This document shows positions 35,409 to 48,000 of a stretch of DNA of 64,000 nt, one piece after another. The first letter of the stretch is position 1, and each line of letters opens with the position of its first letter. Both the position numbers and the translations under genes were made by a program. The stretch is taken from the NCBI GenBank assembly GCA_944474755.1, contig OX104122.1, positions 19,803,714 through 19,867,713 on the forward strand, given 5' to 3'. The notes beneath the pieces are model-generated. The model saw nothing but the letters and a program-made list of their open reading frames with translations. It ran no database searches and was not told the origin of the DNA. This DNA comes from Limnoperna fortunei (Eukaryota; Mollusca; Bivalvia; Mytilida; Modiolidae).

Positions 35409-37091
35409 CTATTTTGACACTTCAAAGAGAAAACAACGATTTTGGTAATTAGCTACAATAAGTTGTTTCCTACTTTTGTCATACCGTAATGCTACTGGTT
35501 TACTCAGACCATCTTCCTTTGACAAAATTCGTCTATGTTGTGTTCCATCAGCTGACAACACTTCTACACATGACCCCCCGTAACTAACAACGTACACGTG
35601 TCCGTCATTATCGACTGATATACCGTATATGCTACAAAGAACAGTATCATCTTTAAATGTCCAGATTGTGTTACCTTTCATGTCACAACATGTGACAGTG
35701 TTATTGGAGTGGTTGGTGTAGTACAGTTTGTTGTTATATGCAGCAATACATGAAAAGTGTGGTAAATTACAACTGACAATGGTAGTTGTGTTCTCCCCAT
35801 TGATATCCGTCATCTCTATTCCATTTCCTCTAACGCAATACACAAGTGATCCGTTCACTGATGTTATACCAAAACATGCCTGATTTCCGGCGATGAACTT
35901 CAATATTTTACGACTGCTGGTGTCAATAATGGTTATTCCATAAGGTGTACCACCTGTTGTCACGGCAACCGTTTTGTCACTGACCCATTTTACATCCAAT
36001 ACACCGTATGATTCTGTTGAACATTCAAACAAATGTTTACCGTCAGTATCAGTAACAACCAACTGTTTATTGATATTATCACAGAAAACCAGTGTACCGT
36101 CGGGCAGGAGATCACATCCAGTTATATAACTGATGTTAGGAGTAATGGCCTGTTTTAGTTTAAGTTTGATATTTTGAATTGATGTTAAAGGTACTCCAAC
36201 TAACTGAGCTTGTTTCTCCTTTTGCTGAACCAAAGTTACGTCACTCGTACTTTTCTTAACACGAACTCCTCCAAACGTCTGAATTCTATTCGGAATGTTT
36301 CTTAAATTGTCGTCAAGACTTACTTCTATTCCTATCTCGTCAAGGTTTCCGTTATCTATGATGGATTGAAGAAATGTCATTGTTTTATTTACACCAGCAG
36401 AAATCTGACGTAATCCAAAGAATGTTTGAAGATCTGAAGCATGTTTGCTCATGATCTCTAGTTGTTGTATAGAACATACATTTGATTCTTTCTTCTCTTC
36501 GAGACTTGTTAAGACAGTCTCTAGCTCTTTACTTACCTTGTCTTCTATGCAAGAAACGTCCCTTCTTATAACTTCTTCGATTTGATCAAGGTGTTGGTTA
36601 ATTTTCTGACGAACTTCTCTTATTTCATACAGAATATTTGCATGACGATCTTTTAATTTTCGTATGTTTTCTCTAATGGTTTCCTCAATGTTTAAAATGT
36701 TCTTATCAATATCATGTAAAGCCTGTTCGGCATCTCGGAAGGCCTCTGATATCTTCACATTCTTGGTAATCTTACTTATATGTATTACTTCTCTGCAGTC
36801 TGAGTGTTGCTCAATACACTGCGAACAGAGAAGATTGTCGTGAGTTTGGCAAAACATCTGGTATTTTTCCTCATGCTCGCTGCAAAAACCGTTAACAGAA
36901 GAGATGTATGGAGCTAAATTCTGATAACTGCTAATTGGTATTGTAGTATGGTTTCTGGATAATTTAGAGAATCCATGGAATTCTTTACATTCGGCACACA
37001 AGGCCTGTTCACATTCTGAACACCAGTCGGTTGACTGTCTAGATATATGACGTTGATCACATATTGCGCAAAACTTTGAGTTGTCAGCCAT
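35409..37091 (-). CDS. TRIM-like B-box / coiled-coil / NHL-type propeller protein
   Basis: A 560-residue protein encoded by one coding exon. Two B-box zinc fingers are visible: B-box 1 (Cys8, Cys11, Cys24, Cys27, Cys32, Cys35, His39, His48) and B-box 2 (Cys70, His73, Cys81, His84, Cys89, Cys92, His96, His104). A heptad-rich coiled coil spans about 115-235. The C-terminal half (about 300-560) carries repeated 40-45-residue blocks with D-x-DG turns (LLPDGTLVFCDNINKQLVVT, VDNDGHVYVVSYGGSCVEVL, LRYDKSRKQLIVANYQNRCF), as in NHL/YVTN propellers. There is no RING finger, so ubiquitin-ligase activity cannot be assumed. Such proteins are assigned to TRIM56/TRIM71-like groups and are greatly expanded in bivalves; roles in innate immunity or RNA binding are inference. 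A good splice acceptor (CTTTTACAG, exon from 37101) lies 10 bases before the ATG, so a 5' UTR intron is likely. A decayed paralogous piece lies at 40030-40285. Confidence 0.88.
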   Translation of the reverse strand: MADNSKFCAICDQRHISRQSTDWCSECEQALCAECKEFHGFSKLSRNHTTIPISSYQNLAPYISSVNGFCSEHEEKYQMFCQTHDNLLCSQCIEQHSDCREVIHISKITKNVKISEAFRDAEQALHDIDKNILNIEETIRENIRKLKDRHANILYEIREVRQKINQHLDQIEEVIRRDVSCIEDKVSKELETVLTSLEEKKESNVCSIQQLEIMSKHASDLQTFFGLRQISAGVNKTMTFLQSIIDNGNLDEIGIEVSLDDNLRNIPNRIQTFGGVRVKKSTSDVTLVQQKEKQAQLVGVPLTSIQNIKLKLKQAITPNISYITGCDLLPDGTLVFCDNINKQLVVTDTDGKHLFECSTESYGVLDVKWVSDKTVAVTTGGTPYGITIIDTSSRKILKFIAGNQACFGITSVNGSLVYCVRGNGIEMTDINGENTTTIVSCNLPHFSCIAAYNNKLYYTNHSNNTVTCCDMKGNTIWTFKDDTVLCSIYGISVDNDGHVYVVSYGGSCVEVLSADGTQHRRILSKEDGLSKPVALRYDKSRKQLIVANYQNRCFLFEVSK

Positions 37092-37147
37092 TATAATGTT
37101 TCTGTAAAAGTTTTAATAGATTAGATTATACACATGCTTGGTTTCGT

Positions 37148-37396
37148 TAGATGTGTTTGTTTGTTTGAATGGTGTTAACTTTCAGCAGTTTTTAGCTATA
37201 TCATGGCGTCCAGTTTTTATTAGGGGAGGAGGTCTGATTTTTCAACGAAAACCCCAACCTTCGGTAGTGAAGCTGGCAATCCTTGTCACTAAAGATAGAA
37301 GTCGACCGCACTTTGTCCATATGAGACCCGAACCCGCAACCTTAGTGTTGAAATACCCACGTGATCAATAGCAGACTACCGTAACTACTCTTCCAC
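37148..37396 (-). mobile_element. tRNA-derived SINE, nearly full length
   Basis: The minus strand has a tRNA-like head with a B-box GGTTCGGGTCTC (37323-37334) and AACCTTAGTGTTGA-type reversed landmarks, followed by a body ending CAAACAAACACATC. Order and landmarks (TGGCGTCCAGTTTTTATTAG, CTTCGGTAG, AATCCTTGTCA) match the copy at 39.15 kb. It is 57 bp upstream of the TRIM-like start codon, overlapping the promoter or 5' UTR intron region. Confidence 0.7.
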
Positions 37397-37500
37397 CAAT
37401 CTAATCAAAATTAAATCTTTTACTTGCTCCCCCTGTTGTAAATGGTCACTGCAAAGCAACCAATGAGAGATTATCTTTTATTAAGGTATTTTTAATTTAA
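37397..37500. mobile_element. Partial copy of the 18.56-kb MITE
   Basis: It starts CAATCTAATCAAAATTAAAT and continues CTTTTACTTGCTCCCCC, matching the inverted right end of the MITE at 18562-18680. The far end is degenerate. Like that copy, it lies next to a SINE tRNA-like head. Confidence 0.55.
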
Positions 37501-37509
37501 TGTACCGTT

Positions 37510-39150
37510 TGACACGCCATATCTTCGATCGCTTTATTAGTTAACTGTCACCGATTGAAACCGTAGGAGGATTAGTTTGACAAATGTTAAAACCTTTAAA
37601 TGTGAAGAAATTGAATCAATACAATGAAACACAATTGTAAAAGACAAATTAGTGACAGAAGAAAGTATAAATGAAAACCATAAATAGAGCATTAGAGAAA
37701 GCGAAAGTAGACATATACACACTCATAAACCCACTTTCAGAAATAATGCAGCACATTTTAGAATCTTATATTAACTCTTACCTAAATGAGCATTGCAAAT
37801 GTTGTTCATATATTGTACATACACCAAGAAATGGTTAGCGGTCGTTAAATCGATGTGGCGCTGTATACACCTGTCAGTTGACCTGCCCTGGCAAGGAACG
37901 CTAACTATAGTTTTTAAAGTTATAAAGGCGCGATTTACAATTTTACCTGTAAACCTGTTTATATATGATGGTGAAATTGCTGTATTGTTTAAGCTTCCTA
38001 TAACACACTATCGAAAAAATTCACTTTTTTATAACTTTACAATTCGTTCGGTAAAAATTGATCAGCCGCCCCCCACCCACCCCCCCCCCCCAGTGTTCAT
38101 CAATGTATCAATGCAAAAGTGTAACTAAAAATGCGACTATGAAAAATAAAAAGGCAGGCAGAACCTATAAATCAGTTAATTAGTTATACTAGTCCCAGAT
38201 AAAAAGGAGTATCGAAGGGTAGTTTGCTACATTATATTGTGCTGAAATGTGATCTTTTCTGTTAATGTGTTTTGGGCATTTTACAGGTGTGTTAACTGTT
38301 TTTTTTTTAAATAACGCAACTGTTAATTGTTTTTCAACTATTAGCTGTTATCTGTTTTCTTAAAAATTGATTGAACTATTATAATGAAAATAAAAACCAT
38401 CTTTGCTGTTAATAGTATTGCCCTTCGATGAGATTCTGCTGTTACCTGTTTTTTTTTAAAATTTTTTTTTATTTTTGAACTCACTGTTTTCTGTTTTCTG
38501 TTTTGGGAAAAATGCAAAATTGTTAACCTGTTAATGGACCCTCTTTAACCCCCCTCCCTCATATAATCTGGACAATTAACTGCAAAGTACGGTAACTCTT
38601 CCAAAATGGGCACAATTAAAAATTGAAAAATGATAAAAATTAAAGTATACCAATATAGAAAGCCATTACAAACATGATCTTTAGAAACATCTGAAGAGTC
38701 GCAATATAAAAGTTCACCCAAAATTATAAGAAATGACTAAGATATTCTGGTCTGAATGAACTCGGTGTAACGGAGGTTAAAAAGATAATTATCAACTATT
38801 ATTTTGCATATTACCGCCGGAACAAAAACGTAGTTACATGACATGTATATGCCGAGATTTTGTATCAGTTGACCTTTACTGATTTAATTTGGTTTTGTGT
38901 TTTATTTCAAAGGAGCGACTAAGAAGTGAAAATGCCGAAGAAAATAGATCAATTTAATCTATCCAACAATACACCTGTAAATCAGTGTAGGCATTACATA
39001 GCTGTCTTCTGAAACCTTCATTGCAGTATCATCTCTTTCTCTCCTTAAGGGGAAGGGTGTACGCCCCGGAACGTCTGTCCTTGGATACGCACCTGGAATT
39101 GGTTTCTCTGCCTTTCACACGTAAACTGACATGGTATGGTCATTTTATTT
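37510..39150. other. No gene seen; intergenic DNA
   Basis: T-rich and A-rich tracts and a C run at about 38078-38091. Short open frames only. Confidence 0.5.
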
Positions 39151-39154
39151 TACT

Positions 39155-39405
39155 TTTTGTGTTTGAATGTTCTGCGATTTTTCAGCTTTATCTTGGCGTT
39201 CAGTTTTTATTGGTGGAGGAAGCCGGAGTACTAGAACACCACCGACCTGCGGTAGAAAAAATGCAATCATGGTCAATTAAGATCAGAGTTAAGTACCCCC
39301 CGTCCGCAGTGAAACTCGAACCCGCAACCTCACCGTTGACAGACCACGTGATCAATAGTAGATTAACTACCTTATCCACTCGGGCACTAAGGCCCGTCTT
39401 GGTCC
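39155..39405 (-). mobile_element. tRNA-derived SINE, best-preserved copy
   Basis: The minus strand reads a tRNA-like head with an A-box TAGTGCCCGAGTGGATAAGG (39370-39389) and a B-box GGTTCGAGTTTC (39311-39322), both matching pol III promoter consensus. A body follows with GGTCTGTCAACGGTGAGG, CTACCGCAGGTCGGTGG, CCACCAATAAAAACTGAACG and CCAAGATAAAGCTGAAAAAT. The head looks like a Ser/Leu-type tRNA by its A-box. Other copies at 30.7, 37.15, 23.6 and 43.6-44.2 kb define the family. Confidence 0.75.
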
Positions 39406-39419
39406 TTCGAAGATGAGCG

Positions 39420-40029
39420 TAATGTAAAAATATACAACCGTCACACGATATATGTAGTAACTGTATCTGTATACGAAGCTCCCGATTGGTAGGATTTGTG
39501 AACGAGAAAAAGGCAACAGTTTTATAAACTTTAAATATTAATCATTACTTTAATTTGTAGTCTACCCAAGGGAACCTCGGTGTATACAGAAACAAGGCGT
39601 CAGTGTTGGTGCAAGATATACCAATAAACGAATTCGGTTCAAAACACACCCTATCAATTTTCTTGATATTGAAAAAAATGTATGAAAACCAGATTCACCA
39701 AGCTTATTATTGTATTTAAAAAAACATTGTAAATTCTAAAACAAAATGATTTTTATTCTAATTTTCATTGAAGGGGGCTTTGCTTTCATTTTAATAGGTA
39801 GTAAGTTTACGCGAATGGCGTTTTGTAAAACAATGTTCCCTTACCGATATTTAAACACAATTTTAATGTGTGCTGAAATTCAGGACCACAAAACATATTT
39901 TGTTATTGTTTATTGTTGCGCGTCTTTTTGGTTAGATGATGCACCCAAAATACAAATTTTCTGAGTTTCATATCCTATGGCTCTATATCGCTCCCCGTTT
40001 GTCATTTTACATGGATGCAGCCGTATTTA
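39420..40029. other. No gene seen
   Basis: Short open frames only. Confidence 0.5.
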
Positions 40030-40285
40030 AATCCTCCTCTGACAAATGTTCTATGTTGATGTTGGTCTGCCTTACTACTCTTGTACCCGACAAGATAACC
40101 AAGAGTCTAGATTGTGTTACCTTTCATGTGCACCAAAAGACTGTAGTTGAGTGTTAAAGTCTATTTTGTGGGAGGATAAAGCAATATATATGCACAAGGC
40201 TGTGAACCACACCTGACAATAGTTGTTGTCAATCATCTCTTTCAACCCAAACACTAGTAATCTGGTCTCTGATGTTATACCATTA
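40030..40285 (-). pseudogene. Decayed fragment of a TRIM-like (NHL part) paralogue
   Basis: The plus-strand sequence follows 35509-35875 of the TRIM-like gene in the same order and orientation: TCCTCTGACAAATGTTCTAT (gene TCCTTTGACAAAATTCGTCT), then AGATTGTGTTACCTTTCATG (identical in the gene at about 35664-35683), CACCTGACAATAGTTGT, and CTCTGATGTTATACCA. It is shortened by internal deletions and has no open frame. It corresponds to the middle and end of the propeller. Confidence 0.65.
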
Positions 40286-40314
40286 CAACTGTAATCTTTG
40301 ACAACAAATTTAAA

Positions 40315-40870
40315 CTAGAGGCTCCTATGAGCCTGTCATCTCTCACCTGGAACACAAATGACTTCAGTGATGTTTAAATTTTTGCAATTTACTGTTTGCT
40401 GTCTAGTTGTTACTGCTTTCAAGTTACTGGGCAAAAACTACTACAAAATTGTTATTAAAGGGCAATATATAACTCCTATAAGTAGAATGACAATTTAAGA
40501 CCATGTAAGTGAATTGTAGAAATTGTACTGCTGATCATTTATGCAATTTACAGTTTCACTCTAGCTGTTATAGTTGGTAGGTTACAGAACAAAAAACTCT
40601 CATTAAATTGAAAAAAAACTCCTATAAGGAGTCATCTGAAAATTTCAGACCAATGAAGTGATTTGTAGTACCTGTATTGCTGATCATTTTTGCAATTTAT
40701 AGTTTTACTTAAGCTGTCCAATAAATAATGCTATAAAATAAGGAAATGATATTCATGCCCTATGGCACAGTACAAAACAAAATAATTCCCACTTAATTTC
40801 AAGGTCACAATTACAGAAGTTTATGGTCAAAGTATCATTGTCAAATGGATAGTTAAGGGATTATGACACC
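40315..40870 (+). mobile_element. CTAGAGGCTCC-family interspersed repeat, copy A
   Basis: It starts CTAGAGGCTCCTATGAGCCT and a CTCACCTGGAAC-type segment, then two internal modules with GGGCAATA...AACTCCTATAAG and CTGATCATTTATGCAATTTA near 40455-40560 and 40610-40700. The right end is not delimited. Confidence 0.5.
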
Positions 40871-41836
40871 ACCAATTCAGGAGGATAAACAGTAACATTT
40901 GTATGTATTTCATTCCACATGGTATGGTCACAATGTATAATTTTATGTCTGCTTTAGACTGGGTGGAGATTATACACATTATACTTTTACACAAAGGGTG
41001 TACTTGATTTACTTCCCACCGGCAAGGAATTGTGAGAGCTTTTATTACATTTGCTGAATAGGCATCTGCTAAGGTAATAAATTAATATGTTGTTGACACT
41101 TTGATAGAATAAATTTTTATTGATAAAATTGTTATACTTGTTGGGATTCAAATGGCAAAATTGACTTAGAAATCTATGGTCAGTTTTGAAATGCTCAGTC
41201 AAATATGAAAGTAACAAGTTCTAAAGAAATTCATGCCATGGGTCAGTGGTTCACACTGTAAAATTATAATTGCCATACATTTGTGGGAAAATGACTAAAA
41301 TCAGCATTAAATGAGTCTACACACCACAACAATAATACACTTTAAACATTAACAGCAAGCATTTATCCAAGGGTAGAATCTATATATTTAAGATAAATAA
41401 AATGTTTGCCCTGATTTTAATCAATTTTATAATATTCTACATAGTTTTGACTTGTACAATCTAATGGCGAGACTTTTTCTCTGAAATGAAGATGAAAAAT
41501 TGAACTTTTCTATCTAAACATATAAATTATCCTATAAAAATTTCATGTTATGTAAGTAAGTCACAATATAAAAAGTTTTTTCACTAATTTGATATAAACA
41601 TAACAATAAAACTGTTATTTAATCCAGCATATAAAAACTGAACTTTGGTTTTAGTCAGAAAGGAAAAAAGACAAGGTCTATCTTGTATGGCTGAAGATAA
41701 CTTTGACTGCTTAAGTTGCTACATAAGACTGGATTGTCTTAAACAAATTTCAACTTAATATTACAGCATTTGCAGTTCCTAGTTGTGTTCTCTCTTTAAA
41801 TATTAATTTCTTTAAGTTTTATTCTCTTTCATTCTG
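40871..41836. other. Downstream flank of DDB2
   Basis: No coding signal. A minus-strand AATAAA lies 14 bases after the DDB2 stop (41818-41823); others occur further downstream, so the poly-A site is unresolved. Confidence 0.4.
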
Positions 41837-42072
41837 TCATTTTTTAGCATTCTTCATCTTTAATTTCAGTTTCTCTTTGTCACTTTTTGTCTCCAATTTC
41901 TCTGTAGGATTTTTTAATTTTTTTTCTATGGTTTTTGATTGTCTAGGCTGTCGTCTGCTGCTTGTAGGGTTACTATGACTACTGTTGTCAAGGTATGATT
42001 TCATGGCGGACATTAATGCTGTTTGCCTTTCTAACACTTCTTCTTTTCTTGTCCACAGTAGAATGTTAACAC
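41837..42072 (-). CDS. DDB2: DDB2 last coding exon (residues 448-525)
   Basis: Acceptor TTTACAG|GT completes Gly448. Encodes [20 protein letters not shown] (final blade strand, human YHILIWSQEEARTRK), then a Ser/Asn-rich stretch and a Lys-rich tail ending [13 protein letters not shown] and TGA at 41837-41839. The tail of about 65 residues has no human counterpart. Confidence 0.9.
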
Positions 42073-45000
42073 CTGTAAAAATCAGGCATTTTAAATTAAA
42101 CAGCTTTTCCCCCTTACAATAAATAAATTTCCTGCAAAATTTCAGCTTTTTTCATAACATTCTGCAGTGAATTAGTTTGTTCTTTGAATGCAAACAAGGA
42201 CATTATGATGAATAAGGTCATAAGCCCTGCAGTGGGCCAACTTATAACATACAAATTCACAGAGAGCTTTGTACAGGTTCTTTGTCATGCAGAAATGATA
42301 ATCTGATAATTATTTTCAGATAAAATAAAATCTGACACAGCAAATACCCATAATGCACTAGATGTCCAGTGGTGTATACATCTTTGGCTAGTAAAAAGGA
42401 AATGATTTTGTTTGTTAGAACAGGGTCTTACATCACTTTAAGCTGGTGCATGTTATCAAGTTTGTATTGGGTAATGGAAAATGGTGAGATTGTAACCATT
42501 GGTAACATATACCTGGACAAATCAGCATTATAAATGTAAGGAGTCCACTGAAAACTATTAATGTACAATCAAACCTGCATTATCAACCTGATTAGGGTAA
42601 CTGTCCACAAGTGTGCCAACTTTCTTTATTGCATGTCTGATTGTAGATTTATCATAATATTTCATTTTTAATAGATATTTTGTTTTTGTATGTAAATTTT
42701 TATTGCTCAGAATTTCCATTGTTTCTCATTTCCGGTTTATAAAGTGTTAACAAATTGCTGTGTATTAAAACCTGAATTTACCATTGGTTGTTGGTAAACC
42801 ACCATGAAAGTAATATTTTATTTCAAAATGTCTATAGATTCATGACGCATATGTATTTTGGTGAACAATAGTGTTTTAATGATTTTCCATGCCATAATGT
42901 AATGTATATCGTATCGCTATTTCTTAAGATCATATGGTATTTTCTGTCACAAACTTTGTTCAGTTAAATTAAAAATTTTTATTCAAGGTTACCGATTAAT
43001 AATGCAGACAATATCTGTTACTTTTTTGCTATTTTGAAATATTTTTCAAAGATGTTTTCGTGAAACTTTACACACATGTAAATAGTGTTTTTCTGTTGTT
43101 ATCTGGTAACATGCATGTATACCTTTGTGCTGATTCTTTTATTAGGTGTATATTTTCTATGAAGATTTGCTTCTTGGAGATTGACTTATTTTATGTATAA
43201 CATGTTACATTTCCTCCTACATGCCATTGGTTCGCTTTCTACTATTGTCACAATTAGCGGAATAATAAAGAATACTTTGATTTATAAACTAAATGTATAT
43301 TAGACTACCTATATTAAGTGACCATAATTCTAGTCCCCCTGTAAAGCTCACATAAGACAGGTTGGACCAAAAAATAAAACATGAAGACTGATTACAAACA
43401 TACCCATGCCTGAAGCTAGAACATCTCCTCTTCTATTGAATTTGTTAAGCTACAAAGTAAAACACAAAAAATTGAATGAAGGTACAAATGGCTTCTAATC
43501 TTTCTTGTCTTTGTGTCCTAAATTTTGCAATGTTGTTAAAATCTTGATACAGATTTCTACAATGCAAAATGTGTGAAATCCTTCAGTTAAATTATTTTAT
43601 CACTGTAATTCACAACATATAGATACATTTGCTTTGTTTGTTTTAAATGTGGATTAACACCATTTTCAGCATTTTTTATATATATAATGATAATCAGATT
43701 TATTGGTAAAAACCCCCACCATCTGGCAGAAAAGCAAATACAAGTAAAAAAATGAATTAATAAAAGAAGAACATAACCAGTACTCAACAGAGGAAAATCC
43801 TGGATTAATATGTCTTCCCAGAAAATAAATTAATTACTTTAAACTTAAAATACACAGTGATAGACGAGTTGAATGGTGCCAGAAAAAGAAGTATTGTCCC
43901 TAAAATAATTCTGTTTTCAATAGAATTGTTTTACTATTGTGCATTATTTTATTGAATTCATTAGTGTAGCTTGAAGGTTTTGAAATTTTGGGACATTAAT
44001 GCAATTTTTCAGCTATTTCATGGCATAAATTTTTTTTCAAGGATAAAGCATTCATACAAAACTTACCAACCATAGAGAGATGAGAGAGAAACTTGCAATC
44101 CTTGCCAAGTAATGTTTTAGTTGCACTTGAACTCATAACTTTATTGTTGACTCGTGACCACTCACTACTTATAATGCAACAATGAATGTCAACTTACACT
44201 AACAAGTCCTTGTGCACTTGGGTCACTCAGACTGGTTACCAGTTCTCCGGTTTCCACATCTATTATGTCTATACTTCGAAGCTCTCCTTCATGGTAACCA
44301 GGAAATGTTGGGTCTGGATACCTTCCAATGACAGCCAAATCTAGTAATGGGTGCCATGTTGCCTGTTAGAAGAAATCATCAAATCGTGTCGGTGCATAAT
44401 TTTCAACTTGTACTTATATCTGATGTGCAACCATAACAAGTGATTTAATTAAATGAACTTGCTTTTGTAAAGTATCTACCATGATTTATTGGATGAGCTT
44501 ATAAGAAAACACAACAACGGGTGATTATAGTACCATATAAATAGTTAATTTTTTTCATTTTTCAAAAACTTCCAAATATATTTGTGGGTATAAGGCTCTT
44601 TAAAAACAAATAAACAACCCATTGTGCCTTTTATTTGTGGGTATAAGGCTCCTTAAAATAAAAGAGAAACAACTTATTGTGCCTTTTAGTTGAAAATAGT
44701 AAGAGTGCCAACCCCCCCCCCCCTAAAAAACCCTGTAATTTCAGTTGAAAAATTGTACAGATCCTGTTTGGTTATAAAACATTTTAGTATTGAAATCACA
44801 CATATCGTAATTGAACTGTACTATACTGCCCATATTTATGTTTTAATTCTAAGATCTAAAAATTGTAAACTACAGTCAAACTTCAGTAAACTCGGATGGC
44901 TCAAACACCAACGATTTCTCACTTTTTTAAAAGTCCTGTCATTTACTTCTATATATATGTTTGTACAAAAAACCCCGGTTTTTCGAACACTTAAACTTGT

Positions 45001-48000
45001 TTATAGGTCCCTTTGATAGTAAATTCATGCAAGTCACCATCAATAACTCGGACTAAAATTATAAGTCGCGGTGCAAAGAACGTTAGTAACAGAAGCCATA
45101 ACAATTAGTACAGGTATGTCAATTTAAACAAAATAGCAGATAATAATTATGTCATTACTGGTAATTGGTTTTAACATGCAAAAAGACGTTAATTGTTTTT
45201 CGCAATCAACTGAAGTGAATAATAAATGATGATGAAATTTCAAATTTCACAAATTATAACAACTAAAATAACTTTATTCGTGTCAAAATTCATGAAATAG
45301 ACATCTACATACATTTAAAACGAATGTTAGTTCCCAAAACAACCATTCCACATGTAGGAAATTAACAAGCCAACTAAAAACAAATACGGTCACTGTACGG
45401 AACAGATATGGTTCCAGAAGTTGTCCAACTTCAGTGGCTCGAACTATTTTTGGCGACCCCAGTGAGTTCGAGTTATCGAAGTTCTACTGTATTACAAATG
45501 TAACACATATTGTTTGCTTTTGTAGATATTGGACCTCCATTTCCCTTTTGGATATCATTTATCAATTTTAGTTACAACTTTGAAATACTGACTGATACAA
45601 TAATGTATGGAATCAGACTAAAATAGAGGCTCCTAAGAACCTGAATTGCTCACCTGACTTATTTTGCATATAGATTCCAGAATAAATGAAAATTATAGGA
45701 GCAACTTGGATTTAATAGATATTTTTCAGGTAAACTGTATCTAGATAATGGTTTATCTATTTACTACACACATAAACTTTTTGAACTATAAGCCAAAACT
45801 TAAGTGTTGACTCCCTTGTTCTATAATTAGCCAAGGCAGCCATGTTGGTTGGTCACCTGTCATGATTTGGGAAATTTGGCAGAGGACATCATAAAAATGA
45901 TGTGTGCAATGTTTCAAAGCAGTCTTGTAGGGGTTTTATAGGAGAAGATTTTTTTTTAAAACAATTGAAATTGAAAGTTCAAGGGAATAACTCCAAAATG
46001 GTTGATCAGACAATCTTGACCCCAAGTCATTTTTGTAGCTCTCTTGAGCTGAACAATCTGGATTGCTAATTTTTCTCCAGCACTAACGGTTGTCAAGATA
46101 AAGAGCAAAAACTTCAAAAAAGGTCAATTTTAATGATAAAGGGCCAATAAGGTATCAGCTTACAACTTTCAAACATCCCTTCAGTGGTTTTATAGGCGAT
46201 TTTTAAAGAAAAGTTAATTAAACGACAATGGACGCCAAGTGAATGCAATAGCTCACTTTGACCTTAATTTGTGAGCTTTTAACAAATGCGAACTGAACAA
46301 AATCCAAATATTTGAAAAATTGTAAGGATTTCATAACAACTGTAAGGACGTAAGATATCCCTAAAAGTGCAAGTCTACATTAAAATTGCAAAAGGTCTGG
46401 AACAAAACTGGAATTACCGACAAACTTATGTGTTTAAAACTGTTTAATTTCAATTAAAAAAAAAACACTGTTTAATTAATAGTGACCTTAATTGGTGTTA
46501 TGTGTTGGAAGAATCGGTGCGGATGCTGAATGGTCCTTTCTAGATTCCACTCTGGTGCCTTGTACACTCTGACCTCGTTCTTTTGATCTGTTGTCAGCAG
46601 ACGACACCCATCAGTTTCACTGAAGTATGCTGAAAATGCAGACCAATTAATGACTATAACTATTAACATGACAATTCAAGATGTGTATCAACCATATCTT
46701 ACTACTGGATCAAGTCTAAACTTTTAATTGTTCTGATTGAATGGTTGCTGCAAGCAGTATTTCAGCTTTATTTAGAATGAAAAGATAACAAACAATAAAT
46801 CAATACTTTAATTGGGATGGACCTTTTTGGACAAAACCTCAAGAGCAATTTAGTACAAAAGAGTATTTTTGTTCAGAACAAGTTTATCTTTATGTCATAT
46901 TCCATAACACTTTGCATTTTGATTGGTTACATGCTTACCAGGGATCCGGAAGTTTTCCCTGCCCATTTCGGTCATTTTCCCCCCTAAGAAATTACCAAAT
47001 TCCATGGTAGTGAATATTTTTTGTCTGGAGTCGTTTCGTACCGAAACTTGTTTGCACATCGGGTCGTTTCGCCACGATAGTGTGAATAAGCGGGTAGTAC
47101 CATGGAATTTGGGATGGCTCCTACGATGTATGCACCTTGTGAAAAAGAAAATATATGTAGAGATACATTCTCCTGCCTAAAGATCTTTATTGTAAGATGA
47201 CATGTTGTGTATGCAACAAAATAATGACAAATAAAAATTGTTTTGATGAATATCCGAGCTAGTTTTTCATTAACTGGAAATAGGATGTTGTCACCTAATT
47301 GCCACAAGTTCAAACCTGAATTGAATTTATGCATTATTCTGCGATACATGCTTTTTACAAGTTTTATTATTAAATGAAATAATCATTTTGTTCTCATTAT
47401 TTTCAATGAATGTTTATTCAAATTGGTTGTCTCTTGATTTAGTCACATTGGTGCTTGCATAGTGTACAATTTTGACCGCACATGTTTTTCATTAAGTTGC
47501 ACGGGTACTGTAAAGTTGTCTTATTTTCTTAGCAATGTGATAAAGAAACAATCTATTATATTCAATCTCTGTTGCTTCAAAATGTTGTTGCAATAGTATG
47601 TTTACAATATGGATGAAACAGATCTGTCACCTGTTGACCTTATTACATAATCACCGGTCGGTGGTCAATAAACATATGTCAGTAACAGGAATATGCCTTA
47701 GGGTTGATTTTTAATACAAATATTTTCACATAGCAGAAATTGAAGGGATTAAATCCAACAAATGATTATTGCATGTAAAATATTACTTTTTAGATGTCCG
47801 ATTTGAGCAAATCTTACTTGGTCATTTAAGTGTAAATTTCGGTCATGTCCGCAAAAATATGACAGTTTCCGACCCTTGATGCTTACAGAGAATGATAAAA
47901 ACACTAGATGCCATTTACATCTGGAAAAAAATACTGAAAGTGGCATAAACCTCAAACACAAGAAATAAGGGGTGATAACTCACCCGAGTTAATGCCCTTG

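Noticed and set aside
39311..39389. Functional tRNA gene
   Set aside because: A- and B-box matches are present, but the cloverleaf is not complete and a SINE body follows directly; interpreted as a SINE head.
39021..39416. 131-codon open frame, plus strand
   Set aside because: Most of it lies in the SINE at 39155-39405 read backwards; no protein family is recognisable.
44690..45016. 108-codon open frame
   Set aside because: Begins in a C run and continues into the pogo-type MITE; no coding features.
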